Below are positions 37,144-48,120 of a stretch of 64,000 nt of DNA, one piece after another. The DNA comes from Tyto alba (lineage: Eukaryota > Chordata > Aves > Strigiformes > Tytonidae): the NCBI RefSeq assembly GCF_018691265.1, contig NW_024881316.1:29922819-29986818 (forward strand), written 5' to 3'. The translations under genes were made by a program, and so were the position numbers. Numbering within the stretch: position 1 is the first letter of the stretch; each line of letters opens with the position of its first letter. The notes beneath the pieces are model-generated. The model did no database searches. It was not told the DNA's origin and saw only the letters and a program-made list of their open reading frames with translations.

Positions 37144-40100
37144 TTAATTCATGAGTTTGGACATAGTTTTTAGACTGAAGCTCTTCTTGAGGCAGCAGCC
37201 AGCAGAGTAGGTAAGGAATACACAGACCACAGACTTTGCAGTATCACTCCTGCTTTGAATGAGAGCTGACTGTGCTCGTCTTCACCTTGAAAAGTACTTA
37301 CTGTGGAAATGGAGCAAGCGAGCTGCTACTTGCTGAACAGACAGAGCATGTGCACTGGGAAGTGGTGAGCAGAAGTCAGCAAGCTAGGAAGCCACACAGC
37401 ATTCTTTTTGGCACAGTAAATTTCTCTGTAACATGTCCAGGGGTGTGCTCATCACTGGATAAAAACTCTTAGCTCTACCCCTATCCCAGGAAACCGCTCA
37501 GGCTCCTTTCTGATTCCATAATCCTCCCCAGCTCTTCTCTGATGACATCTCCATGAAGAAACAGATCTGCTGACGGTGTGAGCTGCTGTTTTATTGTCAG
37601 CTGTTGCTCATTCCAGCTAAGGGAGGAATGGGCAAGATAAAAATATAAGATCTGAATAGGGAAGGGCTAAGTTTTTCCACTGTAGTTAGTAGATCTGGTT
37701 TTCTTGCAGGTTGGGGGCTCAGGCTGTATTGTGAGGAGATGTAGCAGTTGCCTGTAATGCAGTGAAGTGAGGATGGATGATGGAGCAAAACTGAAGCTGG
37801 GACTAGTACGGACTGGAGGAAGAGCCTGGAAAGGATTGCATTGCTCCAAGGTGATCAGCTCTGACTTTGTTGGCTCATTCTCTAGGCCCCTTGGCCCAGC
37901 CTGGCCATCCACCCAGGACAGGTGTAAGTGTGCCTGAGGGACTGTTTTCCCTTGAGGTCTGCATATTTCTCTTGTATTTTAGTCAGCTACTCACAATAAA
38001 ACTACACTAAGTGTAGCTTGTTTCTTGACTAATTACTTCTTTGGATAACACACTCTTTTCTTTAATATCATGTAACTAAAGGTATTTGTAGGATATTCTG
38101 AGAAGTCCTTATGAATGTACTTCCAAATTATTTTTTGAGGGTGGTATTAGCAACAAAAATAACATTTCTGGGTTTCATAATCCCTGCAGAAATATGATAA
38201 GGCTTTTTTTTTTTTTTAATCTTGTGGCTTTACAGTGTAGGTTAAAAGAGGTCTTTAAAGTGCCATTCCCTTCACAGAGCTGTAAATTAAGGAAGATAGA
38301 GCAGATGATAATAGGAAAGGGAGAAGTCCTATAGCATTAGATAACAGCCTCCAGTTAGGTGATATAACATAGTGATGGAGAATGATATGTTAGAATGGCA
38401 ACTCTTTCCAGGCATCTGTAACATACATAAAATCATGTGGTGCTAATTAGGAGTGGCATTGCAGTAAATTTAAAAGTTTGCTTATATCTTGTTTTAATGG
38501 ATGCTTCATTATATTAATTGTTTTTCAGCAGGCATCTGTTTCATTAATTTTCTTCAATCTTGAAAACATAATGCCTGTGCCATATGTTGTGCTGTCTTGC
38601 TCAGATAGTATGTAGACAAGGAAGACTTCTATATTTTGCTTCAGACTGCAAATTCCACTATGATTTTTTTTTTTTCTTAGTTTGAAGGGACTCTTTTGGA
38701 AGTCTGAGACTGATGGGAGAATTTGTAATGTTGTTCAGGGTACAGGAGTAGAATTCTTAGTTCATTTGAACTAAGCAACTCTGAAAGAAATGTATTGGCT
38801 TAATTAAGAGATGTTAATAAGTATTTTGTAAGGGCTGCTTGAAAATGTCCCCAGGGTGAGACTAAAAGATGGCACAATATAGGTCTTAATTAGCAAAGGG
38901 ACACTGCAGATAAACTTTTGCACAGATATTTGGCAAGTTGAATTCCTCTTCTCTCATAATACGCCCATCTCACTTTCTTTGAAACCTAAAAAATAATTCT
39001 TTCTTACAAACTGCTCTTAAAATTAAATGAAAAATAGGACTTGGAGTTGTCCTCAATAAAACATTAATTGCAAATGAAGCCAGTATATGCCAAGGCATTC
39101 TTCTAGCCTGATTCTTAGCTGCAGTTTTGAGGAATGCATTTGCTAGTTGAGTGTGTAAAATGCTTACCAGTCCAGATCTATAGTGACTTTGGAATATTTG
39201 TCATATATTAATTAATAGGGTTTTTGAAGACTACTTTGGCAGCCATTAAAAATGCACGTGGATTCTGTTTTGACTAGTATTCTGTGTTTGTTTTATTTGG
39301 TTTTTTTTTGGCTTTGGGTCTTGCTATGTCTCTTCAGGGTAAATTGTTTATGCTGATATTTAAAATTGTTTGGTAAATGCATTATGTTTATTTTTATAAA
39401 ATTTAAGCATGATATAGTTTCTTAATATGTTGCAGTGAGATTTTTATATTATCTGATTGTTGTCTAACAAGGCCTTTTTATAAATAAGGAGCATAATGTT
39501 TGTTAACATTTAATGTAAATGCTAAAATATAAATATTTATTGAGCTATACACCATACTAGAGATTATAATTCCAATTTACTTCTGTTACTGCCTCATAGA
39601 AGTGCAGTGTCCCAAGTATTTCACAGTTGTTTTGCTGTTGTTTTTTCTTTTTTGAAATAGCAGCTACTTCAGAAACATTTGGGAAAAAGGGTAAATAACT
39701 ATGCAATTTATTAAATGATGACTACACACTTTTAATTTACAATTTCTATTAAAAATTAAAGATTGCACATTTATTATTTCCTGTATCATGCTTGGGGCTG
39801 ATGTGACTGCATGGCTGAACTTTCAAGGGTTATGAGGTCCTAGTGAGACTAGATACCGACCCAAAAAGTAGGGAGGAAGGGATGGAGAGTGAACTTTGTG
39901 AGGATGCTACCCAAGGACAAGTGACAGCTCACCTAGAAGAAACTGCTCTGTTTTCTGCCCCACATGTATTGCCTGCTACAGACAGTCTTTGGTCAGTGCT
40001 GTCTCCCGACCCGTGCAGAGGCATTTGCTGAGGAATGCTAGCTAGCACAGGCCAAACTGTACCAAGGAGTAAGCTAACATTTAATTAGTATGGGTGATCT

Positions 40101-40246
40101 CTGTCCATGTCCCCACCCTGGTTCGTTTGTCAGAATGGATATGCTTTGGGAAAAGTAATATATTTTTCTTAGAATTTGTCATCTCTTTTTAGCATGTTTC
40201 TGACTCAGATTGTTTCAGCTTCTCATCACTTTCAATACTAAAACCT
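37144..40246. other. Non-coding stretch
   Basis: No recognised gene or dispersed repeat. The first 800 bp are less AT-rich than the rest. Short T runs occur near 38205 and 38670. Confidence 0.55.
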
Positions 40247-40322
40247 TGTCTGCGAAGCCGCGGACGAACGACACGCCGAGACGGGTTCAGTGTGGGTGAT
40301 AGAGCATCAATCAACGTGTTTT

Positions 40323-40328
40323 TTTATT
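40323..40328 (-). promoter_or_regulatory. Poly(A) signal of the 40.2-kb LTR
   Basis: AATAAA on the minus strand within CCAATAAAAAAAC, just downstream of the TATA box. Confidence 0.65.
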
Positions 40329-40345
40329 GGTCCAGGGTACATATA

Positions 40346-40351
40346 TTTATA
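40346..40351 (-). promoter_or_regulatory. TATA box of the 40.2-kb LTR
   Basis: TATAAA within CCTTTATAAATATATG on the minus strand, at a place expected of the U3 promoter. Confidence 0.6.
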
Positions 40352-40462
40352 AAGGCAATGATAATTATTATGCCTACTAGTCACTAGCTGATTGGCTTAA
40401 GCTCTAAAGGTCGTATTCGCACGGTCCACCTACTTGCAGTTAGCTTACAGCACAAGCTTCTG

Positions 40463-40628
40463 ATAACACTAAGTTTCTCATGCTACTATTTCTGATTCCT
40501 GTTGACTTGTTTTCAATACACGACAGTACCGTAACACAATGTTTCTCAGACCACCGTTATCATAACACTGGGTTTCTTAGACCACTATTCCTAATTCCCC
40601 TTAACCTGTTTTCGACACACCACGGTAC
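40463..40628 (-). repeat. Direct repeats in U3 of the 40.2-kb LTR
   Basis: Two units of about 67 bp (40463-40530 and 40562-40628) share ATAACACT, GTTTCT, CTATT, CTAATTCC-type text, CTGTTTTC and a final GGTAC-like end. A 30-bp partial unit (40531-40560) lies between them. Tandem U3 repeats usually hold enhancer sites; here that is an inference. Confidence 0.65.
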
Positions 40629-40651
40629 ACAGGGCTGAAGCGTCCTTGACA

Positions 40652-40790
40652 TTCCTCCTGTATCAGCAGCTGTGAGCAGCTGCAGGCAAACCCTAGTGAG
40701 GCCCAGCATCAACAGCTAGAGCAGGCTCTGATCATACAATTGCTCGGTGGGCTCAGGACCCTTGTCTCTGAGCCATTCTCCAACACTTGT
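40652..40790 (-). mobile_element. Polypurine tract and internal remnant of the 40.2-kb element
   Basis: Directly upstream of the LTR in element sense the minus strand reads ACAGGAGGAA, a short polypurine tract. About 100 bp of further sequence may be the 3' end of the provirus interior. The far boundary is not visible and no protein is recognised. Confidence 0.4.
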
Positions 40791-41490
40791 CCATTAAAAT
40801 AACAGGTTTCTGTAACATACTGAGTTTTTGTCACTTTAAACATGTTTGCTGTTACTAGATTGCATGCCAAGAACATACATTTTCTTGAATTCCAACCAAA
40901 TCTGTAAGAATTGTTTGGGAAGGGGTTTGCTGTGGGAGTGTTCTTTGCAACTCAAATTATGGATCTCTGATACTGTACAAGGTAAATACTGTTCTACACG
41001 AGAAAGATCTGATAGCTACAAATAATGAGGAAATAACTAGAGTAGTGATGCCTGATGAGAAATTTATAAACTGGACATTTATTCACTTCATTGGTTTATA
41101 GATCTATGTCCTTATTGTTTCCAGCAGATTTGCTTTTAAAAATGGTTATATGCAAAGGAGCAAACTCTCCCTGCAGATATAACACTCCAGCATCTTTTAA
41201 GGTCAATATAACAGAGGATTTCAAAAGGAGTAAATGTAGGCTTCACTTCTGGCATTGTGATTTGTTCAGAAACACTTAGATTACAAGTCCCAGCAAAATA
41301 CTTTAAATTCATAATTTATATAAAAGATTAATTAAATATTCATAGTGAATATAGGAAGTATATGTTCCACCTCAAAATATTGTAGGTACTATAGTAAAAA
41401 TCATGCTTCCAGACCCAAAGAAACTATTGCTTCTAGCTTAGCCATAATTAAGTGGTAACAGACAGAATAAACATCTACATAATGACAAGG
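40791..41490. other. Non-coding, nothing recognised
   Basis: AT-rich interval without a recognised gene or repeat. Confidence 0.55.
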
Positions 41491-42515
41491 ATCACAGAAC
41501 TGTTCATGTTAGAAGGGGCCTTTGAAGATCATCTAGTTGAACTCTTCTGCTCTACACAGGATCAACAGCAGCAGGTTGTTCAGGACTGTGAGTCCTGAAC
41601 TGTGAGTCTGGTTGAGTGTTGAGTAACTCCCAGTGTGGAGACTCCCCAGTCTGCCAGGGCAATCTGTTCCAGTGTTCAACCACCTGATGATAAAGTAAGT
41701 TTTTTGATGTTTAAATGCAGTTTTCTCTATCTCAATTTGTGCTCATTGACCCTTGTCTGTTCTGCATCTGTCAGGGTCAGTGTTCCTTACTGTCTCCTTC
41801 AAGCATTTATATACATTGAGAAGATCTCCCTAGAGCCTTCTTTTCACTGGGCTGGATAGTCCCAGCTGTCTGTGTGTCCTTGTGCAATTCCCTGCACTCA
41901 CTCCATTATGTCCATCTTGTACTTGTACAAGGAGCACCATACTAGAGCCAGCACTCCAGATGTCTCACCAGTGCTGAAGAAGGGGAAAGCATCAACACAC
42001 TTGACTTGCAGGGGACAATCCTGCACCCCAGGCTGCTGCCTGCCTTTACTGCAATAGCATATTGCTGGCTCATGGCCCTTGATCATGCTTAACATGGTGT
42101 CCACCAGGACCCTCAGATCTTTTTCTGCAAAGCTGCTTTCCAGCACCAATTACCCCAAGTCTGCATAGGTGGATGAGGATCCTTCCCAAGCACAATCCTC
42201 TGCACTTTCCTTTGGACTTCATGAAATTCCCATTGACCTATTTCTCCAGCCACTCAAAGTTCATCTGAATGTCACACAAACATCTTGTGTATCACCCTTC
42301 CTGCTTGTTTTATATAATCTGAAAACTTGCTGAAGGTGTGCTCTGTTCCACTGCCAGATAAATTACAATGTTAAACTGTACTGGTTCCAGTATTTACCTG
42401 CTAGGTATTCCCCTACTGACTGGTCTCCAGCTGGACATGATGCTGCTCATCATCACCCTCTGAACTCAGCAGTTCAGCTGTTTTTCGGTCTACCTCACAG
42501 TCCACTTAGCAGTGT
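41491..42515 (-). mobile_element. CR1 LINE, about 1 kb of 3' region, antisense
   Basis: Starts with antisense CR1 3' text (ATCACAGAACTGTTCATG, GAAGGGGCCTTTGAAGATC). In order there follow TTGTGCTCATTGACCCTTG, GAGAAGATCTCCCTAGAGCC, GTGTCCACCAGGACC, CTCAGATCTTTTTCTGC, GACTTCATGAAATTCCCATT, AAACTTGCTGAAGGTG and CTACCTCACAGTCCACTTAG. This is the long non-coding 3' region of CR1. It is moderately diverged, with no intact frame on the sense strand. Confidence 0.88.
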
Positions 42516-42548
42516 TCTTGCCTAATCTTCATTTTCCTGCTATTTATG

Positions 42549-43140
42549 TATTTCAACTTGTGCTTATTGCTTCTTGTCTGTTCTGGATCTATCTGGGCCC
42601 ATCATCTTTACTGTCCCCATCAGTATTTATGTATGATGATAAGGCTCCCCTGAGCCTTTTGTTTCTGGGCTGGGCAGGCCCAGTTCTCTCAGCATTTTTA
42701 AATGTCTGATGTCCTGTAGAAGCCCTTCTGGCAGCTTCAGATGGGCTTTGGCTTTCCTAATGCCTTTTCCACACACTTAGACAGTGTCTCTCCATTCCTC
42801 CTAGATCACCTGTCCCTGCTTCTACGTATGCTTCCTTTTCCTGCCTCAGTCCAGTCAGGACCGTTGTGTTCACCCATGCAGGCATCTTGCCACCTTTGTT
42901 TGACTTCTTGCTTGTCAGGATAGACAATTATTGAGCTTGGAGGAGGTAATCCTTGAAAATCAATCAGCTGTCCTGGACCTCCCTTGCCAGGACTGTATCC
43001 CATGGGATTCTTCCAAACTGATCCCTCAGCAATACAGTCTTTTTGCCTGAAGCCCAGTGTTAGCACCCTGTTTTTTTGCTTTCTTCCCTCCTTTAAAGAT
43101 TATCAATTCTACCATCTCATGATCACTGCAGCGAAGTCTG
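42549..43140 (-). mobile_element. Second antisense CR1 segment: 3' region piece plus ORF2 linker
   Basis: 42549-42710 repeats 3'-region text already seen at about 41727-41890 (TTTCAACTTGTGCTTATTGC, CTCCCCTGAGCCTTTTG), so this must be a separate copy. 42715-43140 matches the CR1 ORF2 region after the endonuclease domain; ATCAATTCTACCATCTCATG near 43100-43119 is the antisense of the conserved HEM(V/I)EF-type segment. The minus-strand frame 43066-42806 covers the linker region and is degenerate. The 3' end of this copy is missing and there is an internal jump, so it is rearranged. Confidence 0.78.
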
Positions 43141-43353
43141 TTTGTGGCCTGTGCATGCCCAACTGGAGCATGGCTCATACAGAGAAGTTATGAGTAGAGC
43201 TATAAAAGAAATCTGTTTGAGCTTACTAAAAGTCAATAGAAAGGGAAAAACCTAAAGGGTCTGTGTGGCATATGCAGGTCTAATCATAAATTGCATATCT
43301 CTGGAGATTTTGCTAAGTTGTATTTATGCAGAGATTTCACTCATTCTGGATTT

Positions 43354-43374
43354 AAAAAAAAAAAAAAAAAAAAA
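43354..43374. repeat. A21 homopolymer
   Basis: Uninterrupted A run in AT-rich DNA with no retroposed body recognised in front of it. Confidence 0.9.
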
Positions 43375-46300
43375 GATTTAATAAATTCATTGTACCAGAT
43401 ACTGGTAAAACTAATACTATTCTTGACAAGTTATTTTGTTTGTTAAATGACTGATATATATTGTGAACTCTTCTCACTTTGTTAGCACAAATGCGATTCA
43501 CAGGTAGCTGTCCTACCATAGACTGTTTTGACGCTAAGAGAAAATATGCCTTGTAGGAGAGAAGAATCTTTCCTTCACTTGACATATTTGCATGCTTCTT
43601 AATAACCAGTTAAGTGCGGTGACCACAAGTGTAAGATGTACAATAGATTCCTTTCATTACATGACAACAACTTCTCATGGGGGTGGGGGGAAGTTCAAAA
43701 TCCTGGACCTTTTGAATCCAGTCAGAAACTAAGTTCTCTTGCTACTAACAGTTAAAACAAAGAATTATAGAAGATGTTATTGCAGGCTATTAATGTTCTC
43801 TGCTTCACACATGGTATTTTTAAACTAATTGGAATTCAGGTTTTTTCTAGTTTGTTTCATTTTTCTATTCACTAAGGTAATGGTATTATTGTAGCATTTT
43901 CCTTTGTGACACTTTTGGTGCCTCTTGAAGAAAAGTGTATTTCTGTGTGCACCTTTTCTTGAAGGGAACAAAAAACATGTAAAACTATACTGTCTTGGCT
44001 GCTTATGCCTCATACAACCTGAAAAGTGAAAAGTAGTTTCAGTCTCTTTTTTTTCTTTTCTTACCATTTTGTGTTTAGATAGAGAGATGACTTAAAAGCA
44101 TTAGAAACACATATAACACATAAGTCATTTAATGGGATTGAAGAGCATGTGGTAGGTGCTCTGTAACACATCATGTTAGAAAATCTTCTGTGACACTATG
44201 TGATGCAGTTCAGTGTTAATGTGTGGTTCCTTTACCCTGTAATCTCTTAGATGAGCATGTCAAAAAATACAAAATGTGAGTTGTGGAAAAGTAGATCTCT
44301 TTAGAATGTAGTTGCTGAATGTTTTTCAAGTGGGTGTTTCTTGAGTAAAATTGTGAAGACAGCACCGCAGGGCTTCGCTTGGCCTTTGAGATCTTATAGT
44401 CAATAGACTGAGGAACATGAATGAAAATAACACCAAGCCATATTTGTTCCTTTCAAAGAATAGGTTCAAAAAGCTTCAGTGCTGTTTTATCAGAAGTGTC
44501 TCAAGTAATGAACATGATCTAAGTGGTTTCAATATATGGAAGTAAGTAGTCCTAAACTCTTTGAAAGTTGCACTTAGTAAGCAAAGAGAATTTATGAAAA
44601 ATGATATTGTGATTTCTTGCATACTGCAAGAGGAGTTCCACATTAATTTTCTGTTGCTAGTGAAAAAGATTATTTCTTTCTACAAGCTTCAAACTCAGGA
44701 TCTGCATGGCAAATTTCACTTCTTTTCAGTTCATATCATTGCTTGTAATTCTGCACAGTTAATTCTTTTAATTGTTACCCCTAAGCAGACCAGTTTGGAC
44801 CTTATACCTTACATTTTAAAAGAAAATGGAATAGACTCAATTAACAATAAATTTCTTTAAAGATGATGAAACTCTATACAGTGATCTCCACTGCAGCACA
44901 TTTAGTAGGCAATGCTCTGTATGGATTATCTCATTTTAAATTTTCCTGCATCTTCCTCTGAAATATTTGGTTAACTTTCAGAGTAAGGTTGCTAGTGGAG
45001 ATAGTGTGAGTATCTGATTTAATATGTGACACAGAGACATAGTGGATTAGCGTTGTTCCTGATTATTTTTGGAGATTAAAAAATTTTTTGTGGATGTCTA
45101 AATTTTCTGAGCTAGATTTTTATGCATTGCTAAAATGACCAAAAATAAACAGTGACATTTCTGAAATTAAGCCTGACTTTTTTAGTTTAATGACAACACC
45201 TTTTTGAGTCAGTTTCTAAGAAAAGGATTGTAGTCAGTTAAATGCTACTTCCTTCTTACAAAGGTTTTCCTGTTTTAGTTTATGGCTCTACAGTACTGGT
45301 GGTGCTCAGACATTGATCGTAGATTTTTTAATATAGGAACTTCTTATTTAATTCCTGATGCTGTCAGGTGTCTTACCTAGCAAATGATGATGCTAAATTT
45401 TGATACTTGGCAACATCTAATTTGTGTCTTAATAACAGCGAGGAACTTGAGGCAACCACTGAACTCACTTCGAAGTGAGGTCAGCATATCTCAACATCTT
45501 CATAAAATTTTCTCTTGCCTCAAACACACTTTTGAAACATACACATCTATGAAATCAGATATTGTAAGATCTGTCTTATAAAACCCTGGATCATTTCTGA
45601 GGAGAGATATAGCAGTTTTTTGAAAGATCAAATTTCAGTGTTTATCTCAAATGTTTTAGTACTCGAAATGGCTTATGAAAGTAAGAAAACGATTTTAAGT
45701 GCCCTGGAAATATAGGTAAAGTTCTTCTAACACCTGACATGTTTTCTAAACAGCTCTCCTCTAGACAGATTAAAATAGTGAACAATTTCCACCCAAAAAG
45801 TAATAGATTCAGAATGTTCTGAAAGATTGTTTATAATAAAAATTCCAAAGTGTTTAGTCTTAATCTAGATCTGTTTGGAGGTGTTAACGTCTTAATTTTC
45901 AGTTTGGAGATGTGTATGCATATGTATGTGTGCATGGTTATGCAAATTGACCTAAATGTAGATGTATATTTTACGAATGTCCTATATTTGCATCCCTGCT
46001 TATCAATGCAATTGTGCAGTGACAGTCTATATTATACTAGTAAATTGAACAGTGCTGGGGCTTAGACTGGAGACAGTTCTGAGTTTAGGAGTTGGCACTG
46101 GCCGACCACTGCCTACACTTGGCAGTTTGGGTGTGTCTCTTCCTTTCTGGAGATTGAGAGGTTTTGGAGAAACAGTTGTTGCCACACCGTGCCCCTTGGA
46201 GTCCTGGTCAGATAAGGGCTTAGTTAACTAGTATAGAGACAACCTAACATTTGGTTGGAATTCCTTAAGGAATGATAGCTCTCGCTGGGAAAATATGAAT

Positions 46301-47769
46301 GTTTCTGTGATTTATGAAGGTAAGTAATCACATGTGGATTTTAGAAAAGATGGGAGGGCCTGGGGTTTAAGACCAGCAATCCTGTGGGAGAGCTGGAAAA
46401 GCAACTAAGCAGGAACAAAAGATGAGCTTATGCAATAGTTGGTTGCATTTCCGTCTGTGAAGTCAAACCCTAGAATAAATGAGAACTTTTTACCATGTTT
46501 TTGTGGGGAATGGCACTTCCATGTAGTCTGATGGCTTAGATTAACACTTGAGACTTTCTTTGACAAAGGAAGAGTTTCTGCATGTGATAGGGAAAGTGAA
46601 AGTTTGTGAGGATTTCTGTTTAATTAAGAGATAGCCTTAGTCTCAGTATTTGCTTTGCTCTTTTCCCAGCATCTGTCTAATGCCAAAGTCTAATTCAGTT
46701 AGAGTGTAACTGTGGAGGGAAAATACCTTTTAATATTTCCAAGTGAAAAAAGATGAAGAAGCAAGCACATAAAAGTAGAAGCATATATGATTTAATTTTG
46801 ACTGAGTTCATCTTCTATGGGGGAAGGTGCTTTGCTGGTGAATGATGGGTATGGAAATACAAAGCAATCTTGCACTAAGAGTTCAGAAGAGTCTCTAGTT
46901 TCTGTGCTTTTCTGCTTTCGGTTGAAGAAAGGAGGAAGACAACAGGCAAGGATGAAAGGAAGAATCGTATTAGAAAGGGCTGACTTGTTTTTCCAGACTT
47001 TATAGGAGGTATTTATAAATTTTTACTTGATGTTTTCTGTATCATGCAGTTTCATATCAGAATACATGATTACTGACATTTATTTGTGTCCCTCTTCTTG
47101 CTACGTACCACTACATCTTTGTGAGTATACTTGATGAACTTGAGGCAGAACATACACACGTGCATTAGAATTTGTCTTTATTCCTTTGCTTTTATCTTCG
47201 GTTTTAATGTTTGAAGGTTGTTGAATTTGCCTTACAGGTTAATTGTAAGCATTGAGGTCACTTAGGAAGTCTTATTTGGTAAATGTAAGCAAATATTTAA
47301 ATTCTCATAACTTCTTATAGTTTGAGATGTACCTGTTTAATGGGGAAAAACTGTAAATGAAGTTAAGAAATCTTTAGTTGCTAATATTGCAGTTTTTAAA
47401 GTTTTTTTTAAAGCAGAAGTAGAGGGGGAAAAGCAAAATATTTTATGCTGCAGAAAGCAGAAAATTCAGATTTCTAACCATTTTGAGCTAAAAGCTTTTT
47501 ACCATAAATTTTAATTCCTGAAGAATTTCTGCAGAGGGGAAGGAAAAAAAAACCTCACCATTTTGTATTTTATTATCATAGTAAGATTAAGGTATGATTT
47601 CCTTTAATAGGATGCATACAAAACCAAAATAGCCTCCTTTTTAAGATCCCCTTTCTTAGGAGTTGCATGTCAGCTATATGATATGGTAGAAGAGACATAT
47701 GGGCTAACAGATAGAAAACAAGCTACTACTGTGGTAAAGGAAAATTGTATAAACAATGGAAGTTGTTGC
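43375..47769. other. AT-rich non-coding stretch
   Basis: No recognised gene or dispersed repeat over about 4.4 kb. The longest frames are 99 codons (44561-44860 plus) and lack recognisable domains. Confidence 0.6.
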
Positions 47770-48120
47770 AAGCAGTTGCTGACCAACATGCTTGAATGCC
47801 AGGTGGTTTCTGCCAGCGTGGCACCTCTCTGCTCCGCTGACGATGTCTGCTGCAGGCAGGCGAGCTGGCCCAGGGGATGCTCCTGGGCAGACGCGTCAGC
47901 CCTCTGCTCTCGCGGGTTGCTGGAGGGGTCTTGGAGTTGGTTTTGGCATGGGCCACGTGCCTTTCTCCATGTGTCATCCTGCACGTGAGGTGGGGTGGGA
48001 GTTCACTGGGATGGGGGCCGTTCCCAGCAGGCAAGAGGTATGTTTTACTCATTTTCTGGAGGAGTAAAATAGATCAGCAGGCAGGACCTGAGCTGTTCTC
48101 TGCCATTTGGCCTCAGTGAC
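47770..48120. other. GC-rich patch with several CpGs
   Basis: A local rise in GC with CpG-containing words (GACGATGTC, AGACGCGTC, CTCTCGCGGG, CCACGTG) in otherwise CpG-poor DNA. All frames are fairly open on both strands (47683-47988 plus, 47984-47670 minus, 48052-47726 minus), which is a composition effect. AAGAGGTATGTT near 48030 resembles a splice donor. No family is recognised; it may be a weak CpG island, an exon of an unknown transcript or an old repeat. Confidence 0.25.

Larger units (their letters stand above)
40247..40651 (-). mobile_element. 3' LTR of an ERVK/alpharetrovirus-like element
   Basis: A 405-bp LTR on the minus strand, sense start TGTCAAGGACGC and end GGCTTCGCAGACA. TATAAA (minus, 40346-40351) is followed only about 18 bp later by AATAAA (minus, 40323-40328). 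That order, with the poly(A) signal between the TATA box and the presumed start of a short R region, is known from avian alpharetrovirus LTRs. The last 60-70 bp are rich in CpG compared with the surroundings, suggesting a fairly recent copy. Upstream in U3 there are direct repeats of about 67 bp. A purine tract lies just outside the 5' end. The exact family is not verified. Confidence 0.72.

Noticed and set aside
44561..44860. 99-codon plus-strand frame
   Set aside because: Starts with TTG, not ATG. It has Leu/Ile/Lys-rich composition typical of AT-rich non-coding DNA, with no conserved domain seen.
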